Positions 42,590-53,735 of a stretch of DNA of 64,000 bases are shown one piece after another; the stretch's first letter is position 1, and every line of letters starts with the position of its first letter. Origin of the DNA: Phallus indusiatus (Eukaryota; Basidiomycota; Agaricomycetes; Phallales; Phallaceae). The position numbers were made by a program, and so were the translations under genes. The stretch covers positions 62,001 to 126,000 of the forward strand of contig JAQFWX010000041.1 in NCBI GenBank assembly GCA_027605045.1, in the 5' to 3' direction. The notes under the pieces are model-generated. The model searched no databases and had not been told where the DNA came from. It saw only the letters and a list, made by a program, of their open reading frames with translations.

Positions 42590-45500
42590 TCATTTACGCG
42601 TCGTGCGGAGACGCGGCAATTTCCCTAATTGGGTAACCCCGCGTAATTGGAGATACTCATCCAATGCCTGCAAGTCTTTGCAGTGTTCGTACGGCTCCCA
42701 GGTCGTATCGCCTAGCGTCCATTGCACTAGGAACTCGATGTCCGTGTCTTTAGACCCAGTCCAGCGATGGGCTAGTAGTTCATCTACATGCCATTCGGCA
42801 TTGTCCGGTTGTCCAAAGTCGTACGCCGTTAATGACTCACGACGTGGAAATCTATCGTCATCATTGGCGATATGTGGTTTCACTAAGTCCACGTGGAATA
42901 TTGGATTTATCCTACGCTTCTTCAACTCGTCAGGCAAGTCGAGTTTGACGTTAATATTGTCTTTGACTGACAATACTTTGTAAGGACCGACGTAACGCGG
43001 TACCAACTTACTGGATCTACCCTTTGGTAGAGATATGTTCTTCGTAGAAAGGTACACGAGGTCACCCTCTTTGTAAACAGGCGCATCTCGTCTGTGGGTG
43101 TTCGCGTGCATGGTTTGTTTCACGCGACTCGCGATTATGGCATCGTGTGCGGCCATAAGATTCCATTTCGCTTGTAATGCGAATTGCTTCACACCATTGA
43201 ACTTGGTGTCTGTGTTGAGCTGTCGCCCTAGTGCAGGGGTGTATCCGTAGTTAAGTTCGAATGGCGTGAACTTAGTCGTTTCACTCGTGCTACTGTTCAG
43301 TGCGAATTCCGCCATCGGGATACGTTCAGCCCAATCCTTTTGGTCATTATCTATTATAGAACGTAATACTTGTCCTATGGAGCGGTTCGCCCGCTCTGTT
43401 GCTCCATCCGTCTGTGGATGGAATGAAGTGAACATGAGGAGTTTTGTCCCTATTAGTCGCTGTAGTTCTTTCCAGAATTTCGCGGTGAATCTGGTATCTC
43501 TATCACTGACGATAGAAGCTGGCATGCCATGATGCCTAACTACACCTTCGAAGTACAGGTGTGCTGCGCTTTTCGCAGTTAGCTTCGTGGTGGTGGGCAT
43601 GAGTCTCACCATTGACGTCAGTCTGTCAATTATGACTAGTAAGAAGTCATGTCCTTTCGATACTGGTAATGGGCCTATAAAGTCCATTCCGACTGATTCC
43701 CATGGTTTATTGGGAATGGGTAGCGTCTTCAGTAGACCACTAGGATGTCTATTGTCATCCTTATTCGTTTGACATTTACCGCACGATTTGCAGTATTCGT
43801 CGATGTCCTCTGCCATCGTTCTCCACCAATACACTTGTCTAATGTATTGCGACGTTTTATAGCGTCCGAAGTGTCCCACAATTTCGTGTGCTTCACTAAT
43901 TATGATCTCTACCAGCTTCCTCCCCTGGTAAAATAAGTGATGGGGTATGCAGACCACGTCACGGGAGAACTGATTCTTCGTGTACAGTAGCTGGTTTTTC
44001 ATCCCAAACCCTTTGTATGCATCAGGGTTTTCTAACACTTTCTTCAGTGTTGTGTCGTCCTTATAGCCGCTCTTTATCAGATCAGCTAATCCTTCAAAGC
44101 CTTCAATCTTGGCTTTAAGCGTTTTACCGCTATGCTGCGCTGTGACTGCCAGTACATCTTCGTCGTCTGTATCCACTTCTTCAATGGACGCTGGTCGTTG
44201 TTCAATGGACGCTTGTTCAGCCGTCTGTTGTTGGACTCTAGCTTTCGCCCGAGTGTTAATGCGTCTCGCCGCACTGATTCTGAGTTCGCTTTTCCTTTCA
44301 GGAGGTAGCTGATCCCCTGTTGGATCTAGTTTCACGTCAATGTTGACGTAGTTCTCAGGTGGGTGTATCTCGTTAGGTAGGTCATCCTCGAAATATCTCG
44401 AGAGTCCATCTGTGACCGTGTTGGTCTCACCTTTAATGTGAATCGTTTCGTAGTCGAAACGAGAGAGATACTCGTACCATCTCGCCTGTCTAGGCGACAT
44501 ACGGGGCTGTGTCTTGAAGTGTTTCAAGGCCTCGTTATCCGTTACTAGGGTGAATTTACGACCTAGTAGTTTGTCTTCCCACTTATTCAGTGCTTCAAGT
44601 ACTGCGATGAGCTCGTGCTCATGAGTCCGGTAGTTGTACTGTGCCGGGGTGAATTTCTTAGACATAAACCCTGCGGGTCTGCAGGTTTGCCAACTTGCGC
44701 CTTGACCATAGTACGCACCGACGCCACACTTGGATCCATCGGTTACAAGCCAAATTGGCTCGTCGCTATCAGGATTGATAGGTTTAAGAACTGGGGCGTT
44801 CTTCGTCAACGCTTTGATTGCGTTGAAACAGCGTTCTAGTGCCGGTGTCCACTCGAATTGCCTGTTGTTGTGGGTACATCCCGACAATGGGGAAGTGTAA
44901 GTAGCGACTCCCGGAAGGTAGGCGGCAACGTATTGCACCAGCCCTAAGAACTTCTGAACGTCGTTGAACGTGCGTGGGGTTCTCCAGTCGCGAATTTTAT
45001 CCATCTTGTCCATATCTGGGTGGATACCATCGTCGTCGATGATGTGTCCTAGGCACTCCAATCGTTTGGAGTATAAGTCAACTTTCTTTTGACTTAGGTA
45101 AAGTTGTTCCTTCCTCAATCTCGAGAAGGCAATCTCCAGATGTTCCTGGTGTTGTTGGATCGTCATTGAGTAGACGAACACGTCGTCGATGTACGAGTGT
45201 ATGTTTCTTCCGATGTGGTCCCGGAATATATGGGTCATCAATCTCTGGAATGTCGAAGGCGCGTTGCAATCACCTTGTTGCATAACATGGCTTTTAAACG
45301 TGCCATATATCGTCGAGAACGTGGTCTTGTCCACGTCTTCCGGAGCAATTCTGACTTGCTCGTAAGCTTCCGTTAGGTCAATTTTCGACCTATACTTGTG
45401 TCTCGCCACGTCTTGGCGAATGGTCTCCTGGTCTGGAAACGGGGTCACGTCTTTCAACGTATTATCATTCTGCTGACGCAGGTCAAATACCGTGCGTAGC

Positions 45501-48500
45501 CCTGATAATGCCTTTTTAAACAGGCATAGCATGGGGATGGCTTGCTGTGCGACAGTCGGTTCCCACCAACCTGCTTGCGTGTAGCGCTCTATTTTTTCAG
45601 CCAGCAGTGGCTTGAGGGCGTCTGGGCACTTCGGTAGTCTGTACCGGATAACCTTGTTAGGTTCTATTAATGGGATATGATGATTTACATCCCTAAATGG
45701 AGGGAGTCTATTCGGCACTGGCCCGAATAAGTCGCTGTACTCCTCCTTCCAGTACTCGCGTAGCGCGGGTAGGTTCTCATCCTTAAGTTCCGGTACTCGG
45801 ATCTTCCGTCTCACTGCTACTGCGTTAGACGTAGTGGTTATGGGGCGTGCTGATGCTATGGCTAAGCTTTCACTTAACTCGGTAGGCTCGTCCGTGGTGT
45901 TAGGTATTTCAGTGAACCGTTCCACTGGAGTGATTACTCCTCCATCCCGGGTGATTATTCCGTTGCCAAAGTCCAGGCAGATGTCATACCTTTTCAGGAA
46001 TGGTACGCCAATTATGACGTCGTAGTAGTCAATGTTGACTATATCAAAGTATTCTAATACACTAATATCCCCAAATTCTATTCGGGTATACGTTCCGTAC
46101 TGTATTACGGACTTACTTCCTTTCACTGCGAGCTGCAGTGATACTGGCTTATCCAGTTTGAATGTCTTCGCTCCAGTCGTGAGCGAGAATGATGGTGACA
46201 TTATCATGCCTTGACATCCACTGTCAATCAAACAATGCGCTAATTGGCCGTTTACGAGCCAGTAACCCTCTAGAGGTTTTATTGATTCTTTATCACGCTT
46301 TGGAGCCCTTGACTTAGGTCTCATCGTGTGGTCATACAGGGGTTCTTCCTGTGACTTAATCGTCCCAATGGTGGACGAGCCTTGTTTGATAACAAGTAGT
46401 CTTCTTTCATCATAACCGTGGTCTTCGGTTATCACCATCATGTATGCGCCTACTGCGTCTTCATTCTCGTCCCACTCATAGTGGTCCCCTCCCCCGTAGT
46501 CCGCTGCTTCCGCGGTGTCTTGACCTTGTTCAGCGTCATCATACTGTGGGGATTCCTCCACTTCTAGTATGTTAACTCCCGTTTCTTCCTCTATAATTGC
46601 GTCGAGCAGCTCGTCCGCATCGTCTTCATCTTCCTCCTCAACGTGCATTACGTTGGCACGTACCTGTCCCTTTCTAGGGCATTGTGGTCTTAGGTGGCCA
46701 GTCTGTCCACATTCATAGCACTTCAGCACAGTGCTACTGCTTCGGGCTTGCGTTCCTGAGCTGACTGGTCGAGTTGTCGTGGTAGTCGACGCTCTCGCCG
46801 GCTTAATCGCACTGCTCGTCGCTGGTCTTACAGCTAGCGCGTTGCTAGTTGTGGTCGTACGGGGAATAGTCCTCGTGGGTATACCGCTTGGTTTGATTTT
46901 AGCGCGGTAGTTGTTCTCTTGAGCTTGTCTGGCCAAGCTTGAATGGGTACCCGTTGATTTTACGGGTGTCTGACGTTGAGCTAGTATTGACTTATTATAG
47001 TCCCATGCTTGCTCTATGTCGTTCGCGGCTATGTACAGCCGTCGAATTGATGAGTTTTTGGCCAGGAATCCCCTCTTGGTGACTTCACTGCGAATTCTCT
47101 CATCAAGTCCTTCTAAGAACTTTCGTTTGAAGGTGTATCTGTCCGGTGGATGGACTAGACGTGCTGCGAATTTCAGCAGTTCACTCATGTACCGGTGTAC
47201 GCTCCTTGCACCTTGCTTCGCGTGATCGAAGTTATGTGCAGACTGGTTCTTGCTTGTAGGTGACAAGAACATATTGTGCATCCTTCGGAACAGTCTTACC
47301 AAGTCCCAACCCTTGGTTGAACGACCTCCTCGTTCTACGTGCTCCACGAACCATTCGTGTGCCTCTCCATCTAGTCGCATACCGACTACGGCTATATGTG
47401 CTTCGACGTACGCTGCGCCGAGTAGGTTATTCAGCCTCAACCATCTGAGGATAGAGGTCACGAACTTCTCAAAGTCTTCAGGCTTTGATGATCCGCTATA
47501 CATAACGGATAATGGCATCTTTGCACCCGCTTTCGCAAGTGGGGACGCTGATACTACTACATCCTTGCACTCCTCTAGTGCTTCTTGCACCATGACAATT
47601 ATCCCCTCGTCTTCCCGAACTCTTCTAAACCTCTTCGTGGGTTTATGTCTATCTTCTCGGTCGTCAAATGGGGTTTCCCTCATTTCACGTTCGAAGTATC
47701 CGCGATCGTACGCTTCTTCTTCGTCGTCTGACGAGTCCTCGTCATCATAGTATTTGGGCATGAAGGGCCCAGCGTTACTCTCCGGTATATCTCGGAGGTC
47801 TTCTCTCATTTGCTCGTATTGATCCCTGGCAGATGTTGCTCTTCTTCTGGGTACAACCGGTGCTCTGGTTGTCGGGGACGTTGCAGGAGCGTGTGCTTGA
47901 CCAGCGTTTGCTGGTGGACCAGAATGTACTGTTGACGGTCCTGGTTGCGCTGCAGTCTGAGCGGGCGCCGAGCGATTAGGGAGGTCTTGCTCAAAGATGA
48001 TGCCAGGTCGTTGGCCAGCTTCCATTTCTCGGTTGCTTTTAGCCAGTTCAGTGCGTGCTGCTCGCACTTCCTGCAGGTCTTCCTGCATGTCGACATACGG
48101 TTCTTGCCTACTAACCTTCCCTTGTAACGCAGTTGTGCGTTTGTCTAATGCTTCGGAACATTTTTCCCGTGCCAGTTGCGCTGCCTCAGCGGCCATCCTT
48201 TCCAGGTCTTTCGCTGACTCTTCCAGCTCTGCAGCTGAAGGATTACTCTTATCACGCGGTCCTTGACCCGCGTTGACTCGTCTGGTAGATTGATCTTCCA
48301 GGTAGTCACGAGTTGCCACGAACTCTGGTGGGGTACGTCGACTGTTTCGACGTGATCTATCCAGCTCAGCTCGTCCTCTCTCTATCTCTGCGGCTGCGTC
48401 ATCTGCTGCTCGCGTGGGTCTGATGGGCGTGCTGGTCGCTGCTGGTTGTGCAGAAGGTAGGTCCTGTAACACTGAATGTAGTGTTTCCGCGTGTACCGCG

Positions 48501-49102
48501 TACTGTTGTGTGGGTTGACGTGTTATACCGGGGGTCGGTGCTGCCGATGGAGCTCTGGGTGTCGCTGGCAATGCTGGCGTGTTTGCCATTGTCTTGACCG
48601 TCGCCTGCGCGTTGTCCATTACTGGAGCCAGTATTGTCGTGCTGGTTCTATTGTCGTCTCGTGCACGACCTTTCCCTTTCACCGTTGTCCACGGTTCTTC
48701 TTCATCGGGTATTACGGCTGCATCTAGTCGTACTAACATATCACCGACGTCTTGTCCCGGTGTATCACCTCTTACGAGGTCATGGATCATCCTTTTTGCA
48801 TCCTCAATCATCTTACGTGGTAGGACTACCTCGTCTTTTCCGAGGTTGGACTTATGAGATCTGGTCGATTTCACTGATTCACCTGATTCGCTCCGTGCTG
48901 GTGAAGCTTGTCTTGATCCTTGTCTCGATCCTTGTCTAGATCGATTCGCGTGGTCCGCGACTAGTGTTTCAAACAATGCTGCGTCTATCACAACAGTATC
49001 ACCTGCTCGTGCAGATGTGGATGGACCGCCTTCGGTAGGTGGTGGTTCGCCTACGTTCTTTTTTGACTTCTTGTTGCTTTTAGGAGGCATATCCTCTCTC
49101 AC
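42590..49102 (-). CDS. gypsy-2 Gag-Pol polyprotein with chromodomain
   Basis: A single 2170-codon frame. Gag region with FEKFVTSILRWLRLN and RYMSELLKFAARLV; zinc knuckle CYECGQTGHLRPQC (about 794); aspartic protease LIDSGCQG (about 958); reverse transcriptase with YIDDVFVY (about 1302); RNase H TDGSKCGVGAYY (about 1456); integrase with CKSCGKC, then the catalytic D-D-E set (MDFIGPLP about 1807, SDRDTRF about 1867, DGATERANR about 1903). Near the C-terminus is a chromodomain (EWHVDELLAHR, FLVQWTLGDTTWEPYEHC, about 2090-2147). Chromodomain gypsy elements aim integration at heterochromatin through histone marks. All catalytic residues are present and the frame is unbroken, so it may be competent. 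Confidence 0.94.
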   Translation of the reverse strand: MREDMPPKSNKKSKKNVGEPPPTEGGPSTSARAGDTVVIDAALFETLVADHANRSRQGSRQGSRQASPARSESGESVKSTRSHKSNLGKDEVVLPRKMIEDAKRMIHDLVRGDTPGQDVGDMLVRLDAAVIPDEEEPWTTVKGKGRARDDNRTSTTILAPVMDNAQATVKTMANTPALPATPRAPSAAPTPGITRQPTQQYAVHAETLHSVLQDLPSAQPAATSTPIRPTRAADDAAAEIERGRAELDRSRRNSRRTPPEFVATRDYLEDQSTRRVNAGQGPRDKSNPSAAELEESAKDLERMAAEAAQLAREKCSEALDKRTTALQGKVSRQEPYVDMQEDLQEVRAARTELAKSNREMEAGQRPGIIFEQDLPNRSAPAQTAAQPGPSTVHSGPPANAGQAHAPATSPTTRAPVVPRRRATSARDQYEQMREDLRDIPESNAGPFMPKYYDDEDSSDDEEEAYDRGYFEREMRETPFDDREDRHKPTKRFRRVREDEGIIVMVQEALEECKDVVVSASPLAKAGAKMPLSVMYSGSSKPEDFEKFVTSILRWLRLNNLLGAAYVEAHIAVVGMRLDGEAHEWFVEHVERGGRSTKGWDLVRLFRRMHNMFLSPTSKNQSAHNFDHAKQGARSVHRYMSELLKFAARLVHPPDRYTFKRKFLEGLDERIRSEVTKRGFLAKNSSIRRLYIAANDIEQAWDYNKSILAQRQTPVKSTGTHSSLARQAQENNYRAKIKPSGIPTRTIPRTTTTSNALAVRPATSSAIKPARASTTTTTRPVSSGTQARSSSTVLKCYECGQTGHLRPQCPRKGQVRANVMHVEEEDEDDADELLDAIIEEETGVNILEVEESPQYDDAEQGQDTAEAADYGGGDHYEWDENEDAVGAYMMVITEDHGYDERRLLVIKQGSSTIGTIKSQEEPLYDHTMRPKSRAPKRDKESIKPLEGYWLVNGQLAHCLIDSGCQGMIMSPSFSLTTGAKTFKLDKPVSLQLAVKGSKSVIQYGTYTRIEFGDISVLEYFDIVNIDYYDVIIGVPFLKRYDICLDFGNGIITRDGGVITPVERFTEIPNTTDEPTELSESLAIASARPITTTSNAVAVRRKIRVPELKDENLPALREYWKEEYSDLFGPVPNRLPPFRDVNHHIPLIEPNKVIRYRLPKCPDALKPLLAEKIERYTQAGWWEPTVAQQAIPMLCLFKKALSGLRTVFDLRQQNDNTLKDVTPFPDQETIRQDVARHKYRSKIDLTEAYEQVRIAPEDVDKTTFSTIYGTFKSHVMQQGDCNAPSTFQRLMTHIFRDHIGRNIHSYIDDVFVYSMTIQQHQEHLEIAFSRLRKEQLYLSQKKVDLYSKRLECLGHIIDDDGIHPDMDKMDKIRDWRTPRTFNDVQKFLGLVQYVAAYLPGVATYTSPLSGCTHNNRQFEWTPALERCFNAIKALTKNAPVLKPINPDSDEPIWLVTDGSKCGVGAYYGQGASWQTCRPAGFMSKKFTPAQYNYRTHEHELIAVLEALNKWEDKLLGRKFTLVTDNEALKHFKTQPRMSPRQARWYEYLSRFDYETIHIKGETNTVTDGLSRYFEDDLPNEIHPPENYVNIDVKLDPTGDQLPPERKSELRISAARRINTRAKARVQQQTAEQASIEQRPASIEEVDTDDEDVLAVTAQHSGKTLKAKIEGFEGLADLIKSGYKDDTTLKKVLENPDAYKGFGMKNQLLYTKNQFSRDVVCIPHHLFYQGRKLVEIIISEAHEIVGHFGRYKTSQYIRQVYWWRTMAEDIDEYCKSCGKCQTNKDDNRHPSGLLKTLPIPNKPWESVGMDFIGPLPVSKGHDFLLVIIDRLTSMVRLMPTTTKLTAKSAAHLYFEGVVRHHGMPASIVSDRDTRFTAKFWKELQRLIGTKLLMFTSFHPQTDGATERANRSIGQVLRSIIDNDQKDWAERIPMAEFALNSSTSETTKFTPFELNYGYTPALGRQLNTDTKFNGVKQFALQAKWNLMAAHDAIIASRVKQTMHANTHRRDAPVYKEGDLVYLSTKNISLPKGRSSKLVPRYVGPYKVLSVKDNINVKLDLPDELKKRRINPIFHVDLVKPHIANDDDRFPRRESLTAYDFGQPDNAEWHVDELLAHRWTGSKDTDIEFLVQWTLGDTTWEPYEHCKDLQALDEYLQLRGVTQLGKLPRLRTTRK

Positions 49103-49167
49103 TATAAACTAGCAAATACGATTGGCGTATTTTGGAAATTGTAACGCCGTTTAGGTGTTAAAAAAGA

Positions 49168-49431
49168 TGTAACGTTTCGTTACAGTTTACGATTAGCCCG
49201 GTTCTTACGGACTCACAACAAACAGTATAAAGCTGTATATTTGCAAGTGCAGGTAAGAAAGGCTGCCGGCGCCTTTACCGTTACGCGGTATTTACTGGTG
49301 TGACGGCGCCTATGTACATTACATAATACTAGGTACTTGTGCAGACAACGATCGTCTGCATGCAATTGTATATATATACTAATATGTACTATGGGTAATA
49401 GTAGTCCGCTGCTCATAGCGGAACCGTTACA
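49168..49431 (-). repeat. gypsy-2 5' LTR
   Basis: 264 bases, identical to 40327-40590. Confidence 0.95.
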
Positions 49432-50603
49432 AACATGCGTGCTTGCCTGATCCAGCCCTCGTAGTCGTGAAGTGCGGGTCGGTCCTTCATCGTCGCTACC
49501 AGATGTCAGGGTACGCTACCACCGTCTCTCATTTTTCTACTTATCATCATCGGCATCACTTCATTTCCATTCCATTTACTATTTCCGTATTTTACCTTTA
49601 TCTTCCGTTCCCTTGTTCAGTCTCTATTTCGCATTCTCTACTCGCGCGCGTCGCGCGCTCGTACCCGGCGTGATGCCCGTGACATCACGTCGCTTAGGCT
49701 CGGTTCGGGCGCCTAACACTTAGCTGTGTCAGGGCCGCACGCCGCGTTATCGTTTTTCATGTATATAGTCGCTGTCCCTAGAGTGAGGGTCCCTAAGCTT
49801 GTTCTCTTAGGATCCCCTCCCTCTAGGTGAGTAGTATAGTTCTCTCAATATATTTTACTTAGGATCCCCTCCCTCTAGTGTGAGCTGAGTAGCCCTAACA
49901 CCAGAGATGCAATTGTCGGGTCTAAACCGTTACGAAAGTACGTGTTAATGGCGAGTCCTTCCGTAAAGCCAGCGTGCTCAATGAGCACGCGGAAGGCGTC
50001 CACATACTCTTCTACAGTCCTGTTGCCTTGGACATAGCGGTTGGAATAGAGGGTGTTGATGGCATCCTCTTGCTCGGATTGTGGAAAGAAATCAGCCTTG
50101 AATCGTTCCCGAAAGGCGTTCCAGTCGGCGAAGGGCTTCTCTCCTCTTTGATACTTTTTCAGCATAGATTCGCTGAAGGTAAGGGCGCGGCCTTCATTCA
50201 TGTACGACATCGCCCAGCCGATCTTGAGTTCATCAGTCTCGAAATCGCGACTGCATATACTCATGTAAAACTCGACGGTGTTCCAGAAGGCACGACCCTT
50301 GGAGCGATCTCCGTCGAACGAAGGAGGTACAGCAGGTCGGGTATTTCGGGAAGAGCGTGAACTGGCTTGATGCTCAGGAGCCGGTGGTTGTCCAGGTGAG
50401 GACGCGTCGTCAACAGGGGTGTTTTGGGTAGGAGCAGCTCTAGCCGCGTCTCGGATGCTCCGTAGGACCTCAATCATCTGTGAGGCCTGGGATTCCTGTC
50501 TTGCCATGCGGGCATCCATTTCCGTGAATTGCCGCATGATAATAGTCGCCACATCTTCGAGGGTGACGATTTGGGGTGCAGAGGGTGGGGGCGAGGAATC
50601 CAT
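49432..50603 (-). pseudogene. gypsy-3 Gag, interrupted and truncated
   Basis: The frame starts at 50603 (MDSSPPPSAPQIVTLEDVA) and contains FDGDRSKGRAFWNTVEFYM, GRALTFSESML, FADWNAFRERFKADF and VEEYVDAFRVL. This is a Ty3-type retrotransposon Gag (capsid) pattern. It breaks at ...DPTIASLV where the solo LTR sits. On the far side the same frame resumes with ATMKDRPALHDYEGW and QARMF, after which gypsy-2 begins. The reading resumes perfectly if the LTR and one copy of the 5-base duplication are ignored, showing the LTR arrived after the gag. Confidence 0.85.
49504..49900 (+). repeat. solo LTR, inserted into gypsy-3 gag
   Basis: 397 bases from TGTCAGGGTACGC to CCCTAACA, flanked by CCAGA on both sides (49499-49503 and 49901-49905), a 5-base target duplication. 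It is the same LTR family as 50770-51169 in reverse orientation, with many small differences (about 85% alike by eye). Confidence 0.9.
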
Positions 50604-50769
50604 GAGAGAGAGAGAAAGGAAAAAGGGGGTTTTAGGACGGAGCAGAGGGGTCGATTATAGACGGGACTCAAGGGGAAAATACGACGCTGCGATAGTCGGT
50701 GTCGAGCGCGATTTTCCAATAGTGAGTGTCGATAGAAACGACCAGTCTGCGAGTAGAAGCTTGTTCTAC

Positions 50770-51169
50770 TGTTAGGGCTACTCAGCTCACACTAGAGGGA
50801 GGGGATCCTAAGGTAAATATATTGGGAGAGAACTAACTACTCACCTAGAGGGAGGGGATCCTAAGAGAACAAGCTTAGGGACCCTCACTCTAGGGACAGC
50901 GACTATATACATGAAAAACGATAGCGCGGCGTGCGGCCCTGACACAGCTAAGTGCCAGACGCCCAAACCGAACATAAGCGACGTGACGCCGTAGGCGTCA
51001 CGCCGGGTACGAGCGCGCGACGCGCGCAAGTAGAGAAAGTGGAATAGAGACAGAGGGAGCAAACGGAGGGTGGAGATAATATATGGGAAATATAAATAGA
51101 GTAGAGGGAAATATATACCGATGATAATAAATAAGGAAAAATGAGGGGACGCGGTAGCGTACCCTGACA
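50770..51169 (-). repeat. gypsy-3 5' LTR
   Basis: 400 bases; on the minus strand it runs from TGTCAGGGTACGC to CCCTAACA. No matching outer target site could be checked because the other end of the element is lost. Confidence 0.85.
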
Positions 51170-51659
51170 AAAACCACCCAGTTTAGGCCATATTCCGAGC
51201 CTCATACCTCTCTGGGAAGTGCAATTCAGCACATGGTTGCTAAGTCAAAATAAAAGAGAGCATTTTAAAGTACAATATAAGCATTTTTTTATATTAAAAA
51301 AAATGTCCTAGAAAAAGATAGTTTTGGGGGTTTTTCTTAAAACATTCACACCTCTTTAAATTGCAAGTATTAACTATCAATTTATATGCTCAAAAAAGTC
51401 CCTAAAGGGTTACCTAAAATACCATATTCATATATCTGTCACACGATTATTCTACTGTGGGATATTGCACCTTATATCCCGTGCATTATTTTTGTTCGCC
51501 ACCGTACAATGACTGAGTATTGACCTTTTTACGAGCTCTCCTCATTTAATTTATTTAATTTTTATTTAATTTCGAATTAATTTTTTTTACATCCGCGAAA
51601 CCTCACCACTATAATAGGTGACCCGCATTTCCGGGTCATTTTCAGTCTCTGAACGAAAC
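51170..51659. other. AT-rich spacer
   Basis: Very AT-rich (homopolymer runs near 51290 and 51550-51590). No gene supported. Confidence 0.4.
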
Positions 51660-51749
51660 AACGGACTGTCCCGCTGATGTCGATGAGATCTAGTCACGGT
51701 TCAGATGTTCGGTCAGAATCGGGACTGTTAAGTATCAACTGTCCCAAAC

Positions 51750-51890
51750 TTCCAAATCTTTTTTCACAAGCAAAACGCCGAGTTGCTAGAATACCAAAAT
51801 AGTTTACGTGGTGTTCCATCTTCAGAAACAGTATTATCTGTTATTATTTGCGATCAAGACGATGCTTACATGTCGAATATTGATGTATTC
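51750..51890 (-). pseudogene. lipase last-exon remnant at left end of unit 4
   Basis: Same relation to the lipase 3' end as the stretch at 23700-23870; it includes TTACATGTCGAATATTGATG next to the unit proper. Confidence 0.5.
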
Positions 51891-52036
51891 AATTGGCATG
51901 GATCGGCAGATAAGTGTCAGGCATTGTAGACCTATCCACATGTATCGTATGTCTAATAACAATTGGCTTAAGTTATTGTATGTAAAACAAAGCCCGCTTT
52001 GTTAAAATACAGTCCTTAAAAATGAATGACTACAAG

Positions 52037-53735
52037 TTAATCGAACTCAACCTCCTTCGTCGACGTATTTAGGTCCCGAACCACCGGCAGTATAAGATTT
52101 GCGTCCCCATCTTCATCCTCCTCCTCGGCCATCTCTACCCGAATAGATTGCTGGATGTGCTGCACCACATCTTGAATTGATTGGATAGGCGGTAACGACG
52201 CGTAATTGGCTTGGATCGCCTTGGAGTTATGTCGCCGAAGATCAAGGATGTAGTTTGTAACCAAGATGGGTCCCAAACTGGCATCAAAAGTAAATGTAAA
52301 TGGAATGAATTATACTGTAATTGAATACATACGCTTGCACTAATGCACCCAAACCTTGTATCACTATACCGGTCTTATTATTAATTTGAGTAAACCATGA
52401 ACAAACAACATTGAACGAAGATCACTTTACATCCTTGAGCTAGAGAAAATAGAAGTAAAGGAGTTACATCATATTGATAATTAAAACAAACCTGCCACCC
52501 AGCAATGGTAAACGAGAGATTAAGTAAAATTGCAAGTCTTCAAATTAAAACCAACATTATAAAAACATAGTGTAGAACGCGACTAGTTTCCTTACAAAAA
52601 TCTCGAAATAGCTAAAGAAAAAATATATGAATCTTTCACGAGTCAGTTAAGAAAAACAAGTAGCTACTTTGCTTAAGTAGTGTGGAAGCAAGATCGTTCC
52701 CCATTTGAATTCCTGTCTTGCGCTTCAAGTTCCACGTATCCCAAACCTTATATAAAGATATCCCGAATACAAGAAAATCGATAATAAAGAAGTTTAGATT
52801 GTTAAGAAGAGTTATCAACACATCTTCTTCTAAATCGTAGCTGAGTCGGTAAAATATCTTGCATGTATTATTTGAACAACGTACCACTGCGAAACTGCGT
52901 AAGTAGTTCATTCCAACGACAAAAGACCAGATAACGCTATGCTCACCTCTGAACGACAAGGCATCCTCTAAACACTATTGTCACTGAATAAGGGGGTTAC
53001 ATAAACTCGCTAATTCATATTGCGATGAGGGACCTACTGAACACGAAGAAAAACAACTCCGCCCCAAAACTAAGCATTAGTGGAACGATGAAGAGTTTTT
53101 TTCCGCAAAGTGAATACGTCCTGGCGACTATCAGACCTGGTGAACAATTTGAGAAATTCGTTGTCGAAATAAAAGTCTGTGGCACAACTTAACCGGTATA
53201 GCCGATGAAACTCAAGCAGTTTGTGGCGTTCCCAACGTTGGCGAGAATATTACAAAACCTTCACAGAGTGTAAACCAGAATGACAAGATTTTAATCCCAA
53301 AAATTGGAACTTACGAAGATATCTGGAGATATTCAAACGGGATTAATACATCAGTAATAACGATAGAGCACGATGGGGATCGGACTCACTGGCATATAGA
53401 AGGTGGCAAAAGCAAATCCTTTTGAAATGATGGAGCTATATCTCCCCAAAAAATATAGTAACGTAGGAAAAGTAAATGGTTTAAGCCAAACGTATTCGAT
53501 CTCATCGTCAATTCGTATCAAAGTAGCATAGATAGAAAGCGCTGCCAGTGCAGTCGTTACTCATGAGCGACGGACTTTCTTCAAGTTTGTAGTCAAAGGT
53601 TTTGAAAGGTATGGGTAACTTACCTACGCTACTAAGTTTCACTAAGGCAGTGATATAACTAGCATCATCATATAATTCGTCAGTGTCAGAGAATTCGAGA
53701 TTTTTATCAAGACATTGAAAGAATTTACTTCTCAT
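52037..53735 (-). pseudogene. DUF6533-type membrane protein, array copy 4
   Basis: Exon 1 is open from the ATG at 53735 (MRSKFFQCLDKNLEFSD, then DDASYITALVKL). Exon 2 carries DDEIEYVWLKPF with the Glu-x-x-x-Trp signature, and exons 3-9 follow in phase. The ninth intron has lost both sites seen in copy 1: donor GGTGTGTT is GGTTTGTT and acceptor TTCAAG is TTCATG. A fallback splice meets TGA. The C-terminal exon (LVTNYILDLRRHN and acidic tail) is otherwise well kept, so this copy may have died recently or may splice differently. Confidence 0.6.

Larger units (their letters stand above)
40327..49431 (-). mobile_element. full-length Ty3/gypsy chromovirus-type element (gypsy-2)
   Basis: 264-base LTRs at 40327-40590 and 49168-49431 read identically (TGTAACG...CCGTTACA). 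A clear polypurine tract (AGCGGGGGAGGA on the minus strand) abuts the 3' LTR at 40591. It encodes Gag-Pol with a chromodomain, then one or two extra frames before the 3' LTR. No matching target duplication flanks it. The right flank is the broken gag of another element (49432 onward); the left flank is unrelated DNA. Confidence 0.93.
49432..51169 (-). mobile_element. truncated gypsy element (gypsy-3) with nested solo LTR
   Basis: A 5' LTR (50770-51169) leads into a gag gene on the minus strand. The gag is interrupted by an oppositely oriented solo LTR (49504-49900) and cut off at 49431 by the end of gypsy-2. Pol and the 3' LTR are missing. Confidence 0.85.

Noticed and set aside
45078..48939. 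Many 60-166 codon plus-strand frames opposite the gypsy-2 polyprotein
   Set aside because: They are antisense shadows of the 2170-codon polyprotein.
49504..51169. DNA transposon with 400-base inverted repeats, or a self-integrated retroelement
   Set aside because: The left repeat has its own 5-base duplication (CCAGA) and the gag frame resumes exactly on the other side. A nested solo LTR explains everything.
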